From DAOTUB01 sp034437455 (GTDB lineage Bacteria; Chloroflexota; Anaerolineae; B4-G1): a stretch of DNA of 34,305 nucleotides. The position numbers and the translations under genes are program-made. The notes beneath the pieces were generated by a model. It saw only the letters and a list, made by a program, of their open reading frames with translations. It was not told the DNA's origin and ran no database searches. Below are positions 8,205 through 14,774 of this stretch, one piece after another. Location: contig DAOTUB010000153.1 in assembly GCA_034437455.1 (NCBI GenBank), positions 1-34,305 of the forward strand. Reading direction: 5' to 3'. Position 1 is the first letter of the stretch; the number at the start of each line of letters is the position of its first letter.

Positions 8205-8655
8205 GTGACTTGTGGTGAATTCGCTGGGTGATCATCCTCCTGGTGATTTACCATGCGTTTGACGTCGCTCTCGCCGTATGTTACAATTCAGAATACATTC
8301 GTCACCCTGAGAGGAGCCGAAAGAGCCTGCCTTGAGCTTGTCGAAAGGGGGCGCATCTAAAACTTTGGGGAGTATCCATTGAAGAACCAATCCAGCGCCG
8401 GTCGAGTAGGCCCGAAGGGCCGTATCGAGATCAAGCGGGTGATCTGTAGAGCCGCTTGCTTGGTTTCGATATACTTCGTTACTCAACCAGCGCTCACTCT
8501 CCCAAGATTTGGATACGCCCGCCGAAAGGTCTCCACTCTTGACAACGAGAGGTTTCTCGACTCGCTGCGCTCGCTCGGAATGGCGGGTTGTGGGAAGTCT
8601 GAGTAATAACGAATTTAGCCTCATTAAGGGTGAATAGCTGATCGGAGGGTTACGT
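8205..8655. other. Repeat-rich intergenic region between bmpA and the cysteine desulfurase gene
   Basis: About 450 bp without a convincing gene. It is a mosaic of short dispersed repeats: a CTTGAGCTTGTCGAAAGG tract at 8331-8348, an inverted-repeat element at 8391-8495, and a GGTTTCTCGACTCGCTGCG-type tract near 8549-8572. The minus-strand frame across it translates repeat sequence and is not a credible protein. I did not find a clear promoter for the downstream plus-strand genes. Confidence 0.5.
8391..8495. repeat. Imperfect inverted-repeat (REPIN/MITE-like) element
   Basis: The left half (GCGCCGGTCGAGTAGG, then GTATCGAGATCAAGCGG) is an imperfect reverse complement of the right half (CCGCTTG, TTTCGATA, TACTCAACCAGCGCTC). 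The right half is the same sequence type as 6945-7001. No coding capacity is seen. It looks like a small non-autonomous palindromic element. Confidence 0.6.
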
Positions 8656-9882
8656 ATGAACAAACCTGAACGCTATATCTATCTGGATCACTCCGCCACT
8701 ACTCCTGTGGACCCCCGGGTAGTCGAGGCGATAGCCCCTTATTGGAGCGAGATCTTTGGCAACAGTGAATCGCCCCACGCTTTTGGCCGGGCCGCCGCCA
8801 ACGCATTGGAGGGGGCGCGCCAGACGGTGGCCGACGTGTTGGGCTGCCGTCCCGCCGAAATCGCCTTCACCGGCTCCGGCACCGAGGCCGATAACCTGGC
8901 GCTGCGAGGTGCAGCCTGGGCCGTTCGACAGAATGGGCGAGGCAATCACATTGTCGTTACCCCAGTCGAGCACCACGCAGTGGGCCACACCGCCGATCAA
9001 CTGGGCGATCTGTTCGATTTCGAGATCACGCAAGTGGAGGTGGACGAGTACGGGCGCGTGGACCCGGACGATGTGGCCGCCGCCATCCGGCCCGAAACGA
9101 TTCTGGTGAGCGTGATGGTCGCCAACAATGAGGTCGGCACCGTGCAGCCCATTGCAGAGATTGGGCGCGTCTGTCGCGAGCGGGGCGTGCTTTTCCACAC
9201 CGACGCGGTGCAGGCTGCCGGGCGGCTTCCGCTGAACGTGGCGGATCTCGACGTAGATTTGATGGTCCTTTCGGCCCACAAGTTCTACGGCCCCAAGGGG
9301 GTCGGCGTTCTCTACGCGCGGCGCGACACGCAGCTCCTGCCCGCCCTCACCGGCGGAGAGCACGAGCGAGGACGGCGTCCGGGGACGGTCAACGTCGCCG
9401 GGGCGGTAGGGTTGGCGACGGCGCTCCGATTGGTGGAGGAGGAGCGCGAGGCGGAGTGTGCCCGCTTGCGGCCTCTGCGCGATCGGCTCATCGAAGGCGT
9501 TCTGGAGCGCATCCCCGAAAGCCGTCTGACGGGCCATCCCACCGAGCGGTTGGCCCACCACGCCAGCTTTGCCTTCCGCGGTGTCGAGGGCGAGTCGGTG
9601 GTGCTGAACCTCGATCAGGAGCGGATCGCCGCCAGTTCTGGCGCGGCCTGCGCCGAGGGAGAGCCGGAGCCTTCCTTCGTGCTCGTGGCGATGGGGCTGC
9701 CGCGGGAGTGGGGCATCGGCAGTCTGCGTCTCAGTTTAGGTCACGCCAACGACGAGGCCGACGTGATCCGCGTGCTGGAGGTTCTACCGTGCATCGTCGC
9801 GCAACTGCGCGCCAGTGAGGTTGGGGATGGAGCAAAGCTCTTTCGCACGAGTTGTGATCGCGCTCAGCGGCGGGGTCGATAG
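8656..9882 (+). CDS. Cysteine desulfurase (NifS/IscS family)
   Basis: A PLP enzyme that takes sulfur from cysteine and passes it on as a persulfide. The 408-residue protein begins YIYLDHSATTPVDPRV, has the PLP-binding lysine in SAHKFYGPKG (K209), the substrate/PLP-binding HTDAVQ block, and the sulfur-carrying cysteine in SSGAACAEGEPE (C332). GGAGGG precedes the ATG. Its last 56 bp overlap the mnmA gene, so the two are probably translationally coupled. Its dedicated job is therefore likely to supply sulfur to MnmA for tRNA 2-thiouridine, as in the Bacillus YrvO-MnmA pair, rather than general Fe-S assembly; no scaffold gene lies nearby. Family call is firm, the exact orthologue name is not. Confidence 0.94.
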   Translation: MNKPERYIYLDHSATTPVDPRVVEAIAPYWSEIFGNSESPHAFGRAAANALEGARQTVADVLGCRPAEIAFTGSGTEADNLALRGAAWAVRQNGRGNHIVVTPVEHHAVGHTADQLGDLFDFEITQVEVDEYGRVDPDDVAAAIRPETILVSVMVANNEVGTVQPIAEIGRVCRERGVLFHTDAVQAAGRLPLNVADLDVDLMVLSAHKFYGPKGVGVLYARRDTQLLPALTGGEHERGRRPGTVNVAGAVGLATALRLVEEEREAECARLRPLRDRLIEGVLERIPESRLTGHPTERLAHHASFAFRGVEGESVVLNLDQERIAASSGAACAEGEPEPSFVLVAMGLPREWGIGSLRLSLGHANDEADVIRVLEVLPCIVAQLRASEVGDGAKLFRTSCDRAQRRGR

Positions 9883-10939
9883 CGGAGTCGCTGCCGCGCT
9901 CCTGGTCGAGCAAGGGTACCAGGTCGTCGGCGCGATGCTGCGCTTGTGGATCGAGCGTGGGCCGGACGAGACCTGCACGAACCGCTGCTGCACGCCCGAG
10001 GCGGTGGAGCGCGCCCGTCGCGTCGCCGACTTGCTCGACGTTCCCTTCCATTTGATCGACGCCGAGGCTGTTTTCAAGCAGCAGGTGGTGGATTATTTCA
10101 TCGCCGAGTATGCTGCTGGACGCACTCCTAGCCCGTGCGTTCCTTGCAATCGCACGGTTCGCTTTGGGATGCTCCTGGACCGGGCGCGGGCGCTGGGAGC
10201 GGATTGTATGGCCACGGGGCACTATGCTCGCCTGCGCCAGGTTGATGGTCGTCGCCAACTCCTGTGCGGGCGAGACCCGCTCAAGGATCAGTCCTACTTT
10301 CTCCACGCGCTGACCCAGGAGCAACTGGCCCACGTCCTCTTCCCGCTGGGCGAGCTGACCAAGGAGGAGGTGCGCGCCATCGCTCGCCAGCGCGGCCTGC
10401 CCGTGGCGGAGCAGCCCGAGAGCCAGGACCTGTGCTTCCTGGCCGACGCCGCCTCGGCGGGCGACTATCGCCGTTTTTTGGCCGAGCAGGTCCCTCGCCT
10501 GTTCCGGCCCGGCCCGATCCGCGATACCTCCGGGCGCGTGCTGGGCCAGCACCAGGGATTGCCCGCCTACACCATCGGGCAGCGCAAGGGGCTGGGAGTT
10601 GGAGCCGCTGAGCCGCTCTACGTGCTCGCCATCGAGCCGGAGGAGAACGCGCTCGTCGTCGGACCGGCGGACGAGTTAGGTCGGGATGAATGCCTGGTTG
10701 AGGAGATGCATTACGTCAGCGGCGAAACACCCCTTGCTCCCTTTCGCGCTACGGCGCAGATCCGCTATCGGGCGCGTCCGGCTGCCGTCATGGTGACACC
10801 GCAGCCGCAGAGACGGGCTTTCGTACGCTTCGACTCGCCGCAGCGTGACATCACGCCGGGTCAATTCCTGGTGCTGTACGATGGCGACGTCGTGTTGGGG
10901 GGCGGGGTCATTTGTGGCGCGCAGAAACCTGTGCTATAA
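9827..10939 (+). CDS. mnmA: tRNA-specific 2-thiouridylase
   Basis: MnmA activates U34 of Lys, Glu and Gln tRNAs with ATP and inserts sulfur to give 2-thiouridine. Visible motifs are the PP-loop ALSGGVDSGVAAALL near the N-terminus, TPSPCVPCNRTVRFG with the first catalytic-type cysteine, ATGHYAR, the KDQSYFL block, and ESQDLCFL with the second cysteine; a C-terminal beta-barrel follows (YTIGQRKGLG). I favour ATG 9827 (MEQSSF), with GAGG at 9817-9820, over GTG 9815, giving 370 residues, a normal length. It lies inside the 3' end of the cysteine desulfurase gene. The PP-loop has Gly where SSVAA is more common. Confidence 0.95.
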   Translation: MEQSSFARVVIALSGGVDSGVAAALLVEQGYQVVGAMLRLWIERGPDETCTNRCCTPEAVERARRVADLLDVPFHLIDAEAVFKQQVVDYFIAEYAAGRTPSPCVPCNRTVRFGMLLDRARALGADCMATGHYARLRQVDGRRQLLCGRDPLKDQSYFLHALTQEQLAHVLFPLGELTKEEVRAIARQRGLPVAEQPESQDLCFLADAASAGDYRRFLAEQVPRLFRPGPIRDTSGRVLGQHQGLPAYTIGQRKGLGVGAAEPLYVLAIEPEENALVVGPADELGRDECLVEEMHYVSGETPLAPFRATAQIRYRARPAAVMVTPQPQRRAFVRFDSPQRDITPGQFLVLYDGDVVLGGGVICGAQKPVL

Positions 10940-10940
10940 T
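10912..10940 (+). promoter_or_regulatory. Promoter overlapping the mnmA stop, likely giving a leaderless transcript
   Basis: TTGTGG at 10912-10917 and a perfect TATAAT at 10935-10940 are 17 bp apart. The predicted start of transcription (~10947) is only a few bases before the ATG at 10950, and no Shine-Dalgarno is present. Confidence 0.55.
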
Positions 10941-10949
10941 CGTGTCACT

Positions 10950-11489
10950 ATGGAAAATAAAATCGATCCTGTGACTGTATCAGAGCCGTCCTCATCCCCA
11001 CCGCCAGAGACCATGCCGCCTGTGGATATTGAACGATCTCCTGCAGAACTGCGAGCGCGACGATGGCTCATCGTGGGCCTGGTCGTGGCCGGTCTGTTAC
11101 TGCTGGGATTGATCGCGCTGCTGGTGGTCCTCTCGATGGACGCCTATCAAGCCGCCTACACAGGCGAAGGCCCCAGCCCCGGAGGCGTCGTTGTGGGGCT
11201 GCTGCGAGACGCGGCCATCATCTTTGTCGCCTTCGAGACGTTGATCATCGGCATGCTCCTGATCGTCCTGACGCTCCAGATTCAGTCGCTGACGGTGCTG
11301 CTGCGGGACGAGATCAAGCCGATGCTCGAGGCAGCGAACGAGACGATGGCGACCGTGCGCGGCACGACTCAGTTCGTCAGCCACAGTATCGTCTCGCCCG
11401 CGATCAAGTGGTCGGGCTATCTGGCTGGGCTGCGGGGTATCGTGCGGGAGATCGGTGGGCTGCGCGAGAGCGGAGAGCAAGAGGAATAG
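10950..11489 (+). CDS. Two-helix membrane protein of unknown function
   Basis: About 179 residues starting at ATG 10950 (MENKIDPV). A Ser/Pro-rich N-terminal tail (~1-30) is followed by helix 1 (~38-62), a short loop with TGEGPSPGG, helix 2 (~88-110), then a cytoplasmic-looking region (LRDEIKPMLEAANETMATVRGT) with helical, coiled-coil-like character and a weak hydrophobic stretch. The arrangement resembles small DUF948-type membrane proteins, but I do not recognise a specific family. A frame extending upstream into mnmA is ignored because a -10 box lies just before this ATG. Function unknown. Confidence 0.75.
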   Translation: MENKIDPVTVSEPSSSPPPETMPPVDIERSPAELRARRWLIVGLVVAGLLLLGLIALLVVLSMDAYQAAYTGEGPSPGGVVVGLLRDAAIIFVAFETLIIGMLLIVLTLQIQSLTVLLRDEIKPMLEAANETMATVRGTTQFVSHSIVSPAIKWSGYLAGLRGIVREIGGLRESGEQEE

Positions 11490-11579
11490 TTTTCCGCAAG
11501 CCAGAAGATCGAACGCTCGCCTGTGAGCGTTGCTCGGAGTGGGATTATGCTGGGTGAATGACTTTGCCGGAAAAGTGGA

Positions 11580-11849
11580 ATGACTCCCAAAGTTCTTGAA
11601 GAGAAGGGGCTTATCTTTTGGTTTCATAGTTATGACGCCCTCCATGAAAATCGAGCGAGTGTGCGTGTTGGCAAAAGTTCGCAGGATGACTACAATGATG
11701 CGAAAATTTGGCTGGAACCAGGGATTGAAGTGGCTCATCCCGGTCGCGCATTGAGGAGTCACGAACTGAACCGAGCACTCAAAGTGATCGAGCAGAACTA
11801 TAGGTACTTGCTGGAGCAGTGGTATGGATTCAGTAGTAGAACGAGTTGA
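11580..11849 (+). CDS. DUF4160-like small protein
   Basis: An 89-residue protein with the DUF4160 pattern: an N-terminal strand region (GLIFWFHSYDALHENRASVRVG, where relatives have HxPHxH), a central acidic strand pair, and a C-terminal helix LRSHELNRALKVIEQNYRYLLEQW. The usual second His is not conserved. It overlaps the next gene by 26 bp. DUF4160 and DUF2442 genes are often neighbours and have been suggested to form toxin-antitoxin-like pairs; activity here is unproven. Base composition is lower in GC than the neighbours, consistent with acquisition. Confidence 0.7.
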   Translation: MTPKVLEEKGLIFWFHSYDALHENRASVRVGKSSQDDYNDAKIWLEPGIEVAHPGRALRSHELNRALKVIEQNYRYLLEQWYGFSSRTS

Positions 11850-12156
11850 GGAGCAATTTGAGGTCAAGCAATACGAGATCCAGTATCCTGCCTCGGCCTA
11901 TACATTTCCTGGCCAGGCTTGCATCCATCAGGTTTGTTTTGATGATGACTATATGCACGTAGAACTGGCCGATGGACGAAAGTTGTCTGTGCCTCTATGG
12001 TGGATCCCAACGCTGTACAATGCTCCAGCCGAGGAGCGGGAGAAATACGAGATCAATCAACGTCGAACGATGATCGTCTGGGATCCGGACAAGTGCGCCA
12101 TCAACGAAGAGGTGCGGATTGCTGATTATTTGAGTTCGTACCAGGAAGCGGCGTGA
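11824..12156 (+). CDS. DUF2442-like small protein
   Basis: A 110-residue protein with the DUF2442 signature: a strand region VCFDDDYMHVELADGRKLSVPLWWIPTL, then NAPAEEREKYEI and a C-terminal WDPDKCAINEEVRIADYL block, where relatives end with a dominant 'D-ED(I/V)-(V/L)-LL' pattern. GGAG at 11813-11816 lies before the ATG. It forms a two-gene cassette with the DUF4160-like gene. In DUF2442 proteins a NadS-like or DNA-binding partner role has been proposed, but nothing in this sequence proves it. Confidence 0.75.
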   Translation: MDSVVERVEEQFEVKQYEIQYPASAYTFPGQACIHQVCFDDDYMHVELADGRKLSVPLWWIPTLYNAPAEEREKYEINQRRTMIVWDPDKCAINEEVRIADYLSSYQEAA

Positions 12157-12198
12157 TCTAGTTCATCAGCTACAGTGCAGGATGAGTTGCTTGGCCCG

Positions 12199-12226
12199 TT
12201 GACAAATCTCCTCTACCGGCGATAAT
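12199..12226 (+). promoter_or_regulatory. Strong promoter of the lytic transglycosylase gene, likely leaderless
   Basis: A consensus TTGACA (12199-12204) and GATAAT (12221-12226) are 16 bp apart. The expected start of transcription is ~12233, one base before the ATG at 12234. No Shine-Dalgarno lies upstream of that ATG. Confidence 0.65.
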
Positions 12227-12233
12227 ACAGCTC

Positions 12234-14765
12234 ATGCAACGAAGGAAACTGGCCATCTGGATTATCGCTGCATTGATCGCAGCCGTGTTGGCTTGCAATG
12301 CGCCTTCCAGCCTGACACCATCTTGGCCATCCTTCAACATGGCTACGTCTACTCAGGCCGCTACTGCGACGTTCACTCCTACTGCAACTGCGACCGCTAC
12401 CGCGACACCCACGCCTACCTCTACTCCTACGCCTACCGTTACCCCGATGCCTACTCCCAATCCAGATAAACGGCTTACCGACGCCGAGCGGGCGATGCTC
12501 AATGGCGACTATGAAGCTGCCATCGAAATTTATCACAACTTGTTTGCCCTTTCACTCGACGAGGAAACTATTGCTCAGACCCAACTGGGCCTGGGAACAG
12601 CCTACCTGCGGGATGGAAGCTACGCTGATGCCGCCGATGCCTTTCGCGAATTCCTCGCCGCCTATTCTGAAAGCGGGGCGGCCCCTGACGCCCATTTTTT
12701 GTTGGCCGAGGCCCTGGTCGGCGCGGGCGACCTGCTGACGGCGACCGAAGAGTACCGCGCCTACCTATCTGCCGGGACGGTCATCACCGCCTACGTGAGC
12801 GAGTGGTTGGGGGACGCTCTCTACGCCAGCGGCGATTATCTCGCCGCTGCCGTGGCCTACGAGGCCGTCATCGCCGATGCTCCCGATCGCCTGTCCGATG
12901 TCGGTGTGCGCGAGAAACTGGCGCTCGTCTACGTTGCTTTGCAAGATTACGCTGCCGCCATCGCCCAACACGATGCCGGCCTCGAGGTGGCGCGGATATA
13001 CGGCTACAGCGACCGTTACCGCGCCCGCATCGGGCACCAACTCGCCGAGACGCTCCTCCTCGCCGGAGAGACCGAGGATGGCTATGACCGTCACCTGGCC
13101 GTCGTCGAGACCTATCCCGACGAGTACTATGCCTACCTTTCGCTGATCAAGTTGGTGGAAGCTGGGCGCCCGGTGGATGATCTCCTGCGTGGCAAAGTGG
13201 ATTACTACGGGGAAGCCTATGAGCGGGCGGTCGAGGCCCTCTATCGTTACATCAACGCTGACCTCGAAGGTCACTCTGGCGACGCCCATTGGTATTTGGG
13301 GTTGTCGTTTCTGGAAATGGGCGAGCCTGGACGAGCCGCGGCCGAGTTTGAGATGTTGATCGAGACCCACCCGGGAAACGCCTACTGGGATGTCGCCTGG
13401 ATGAGCCTGGCCGAGATATATGCCGACCAGGGCGACCTGGACAAAGCCGTCGAGACCTACCGGCAGTTCGTCGAGAGTGGTCCGGGCTACTCGCGCGTGC
13501 CGGAGGCGCTCTGGGAAGCGGCGCAACTGCTGGAGCATAGCCGCGACCTGGAGGCTGCCGCTGTAGCCTATCGTGATTGCCACACCCAGTACCCCAATTC
13601 TGACTATGGCCCCTCGGCCCTCTTTCGCAGTGGGTTCCAATCCTACCAACTGGGTGAATTGGAGGATGCAGCCGTCGCCTGGGATACACTGGCGAAAGAC
13701 TACCCCGATGCTTCTTGCCGTCTTGCCGCTTTGAACACCTCGCTCAAGGCCTATCCCGATACTCCCTGTCGACTTCCTGCTCTTCTCTGGTTGGGCAAAG
13801 CCCGTCTGGCGCAGGGGGATCGGGAGGCGGCCGTGGCTGTTTTTGAGCAACTCGTTGCTGCGGATCCTTCGGGCTATTATGGGTTGCGTGCTGCGGACTT
13901 GCTTGTCGATCCATCGGCTCCGTCCTTTCCGCGTGGCCAGAACGCGGATTGGGGGACAGCAGCGGATCGGCAGGGTGAGGCGGAGGAATGGTTGACGGGA
14001 TGGCTGGGAGTGGATGCCACTGGCGACTTGGGCAAGCTCGATCCTGGACTGGCCGCCGATCTGCGCTTGCAGCGGGGACTGGAATTGTGGCGACTGGGTC
14101 GCTTTGAGGAGGCAAAGTGGGAGTTTGAGGCTCTTCGCCGCGCCACCGTGTCGGATGCGCTGGCCCAGTATCAACTGGCGCTGGCGTTCCGCGACATTGG
14201 CCTCTATCGGTCGTCCATTCTGTGCGCCACGAATCTGGTGGCTTTGTCCCCCGCTACCACAACTCTCGATGCTCCCGCCTTTATCGCTCGCCTGGCCTAT
14301 CCCACCTACTACGAGGACCTGGCGATACAGAATGCTGACCTGAACGATCTCGACCTACTGTTGGTCTTTGCCCTCATCCGGCAGGAGAGCCTCTTTGAGA
14401 GCTTTGCCACCTCTCACGCCGCCGCTCACGGACTGATGCAGGTGATCCCTCCCACCGGCGCGCAGATCGCCGTCGAACTGGGCTGGCCGCCCGATTATGA
14501 GACCGCCGATCTGTACCGCCCCTACGTCAGCCTGCGCTTTGGTACATATTACCTGGCGCAGCAGCGCGACCGCTTCGACGACCGCATCGACGTGGCGCTG
14601 GCAGCCTACAATGGCGGCCCGTTCCGCGCCGTGCGCTGGCTGGAGCACGCTGCTGGAGACGACCCCGATCTGTTCTTTGAACTCATCACCCTGCGCGAAC
14701 CGCGCCTTTATATCCAACGGATCAAGGAGTATCTCGCCGTCTACCAGGCGTTGTATGGGAGTTGA
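12234..14765 (+). CDS. TPR-containing lytic transglycosylase lipoprotein (Slt-type)
   Basis: An exported enzyme that should cleave peptidoglycan glycan strands. The 843-residue protein starts with a lipoprotein signal (MQRRK, hydrophobic core, VLAC with Cys21). A Thr/Pro/Ala-rich spacer (~39-78) would lift the protein off the membrane. A long helical-repeat region (~80-600) has TPR spacing (e.g. AMLNGDYEAAIEIYHNLF, ALYASGDYLAAAVAYEAV, AEIYADQGDLDKAVETYRQF). The C-terminal SLT domain has the catalytic Glu in LIRQESLFE (E718), then HGLMQVIPPTG and VALAAYNGGP. This layout matches soluble lytic transglycosylases, with TPR-like repeats instead of the Slt70 superhelix. It is convergent with the cyclase gene, 9 bp apart. 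Confidence 0.92.
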   Translation: MQRRKLAIWIIAALIAAVLACNAPSSLTPSWPSFNMATSTQAATATFTPTATATATATPTPTSTPTPTVTPMPTPNPDKRLTDAERAMLNGDYEAAIEIYHNLFALSLDEETIAQTQLGLGTAYLRDGSYADAADAFREFLAAYSESGAAPDAHFLLAEALVGAGDLLTATEEYRAYLSAGTVITAYVSEWLGDALYASGDYLAAAVAYEAVIADAPDRLSDVGVREKLALVYVALQDYAAAIAQHDAGLEVARIYGYSDRYRARIGHQLAETLLLAGETEDGYDRHLAVVETYPDEYYAYLSLIKLVEAGRPVDDLLRGKVDYYGEAYERAVEALYRYINADLEGHSGDAHWYLGLSFLEMGEPGRAAAEFEMLIETHPGNAYWDVAWMSLAEIYADQGDLDKAVETYRQFVESGPGYSRVPEALWEAAQLLEHSRDLEAAAVAYRDCHTQYPNSDYGPSALFRSGFQSYQLGELEDAAVAWDTLAKDYPDASCRLAALNTSLKAYPDTPCRLPALLWLGKARLAQGDREAAVAVFEQLVAADPSGYYGLRAADLLVDPSAPSFPRGQNADWGTAADRQGEAEEWLTGWLGVDATGDLGKLDPGLAADLRLQRGLELWRLGRFEEAKWEFEALRRATVSDALAQYQLALAFRDIGLYRSSILCATNLVALSPATTTLDAPAFIARLAYPTYYEDLAIQNADLNDLDLLLVFALIRQESLFESFATSHAAAHGLMQVIPPTGAQIAVELGWPPDYETADLYRPYVSLRFGTYYLAQQRDRFDDRIDVALAAYNGGPFRAVRWLEHAAGDDPDLFFELITLREPRLYIQRIKEYLAVYQALYGS

Positions 14766-14774
14766 GAAATCGGC

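Noticed and set aside
8232..8663. 143-codon minus-strand frame between bmpA and the desulfurase gene
   Set aside because: It translates dispersed repeats (e.g. FDKLKAGS-type peptide) and ends inside the desulfurase start.
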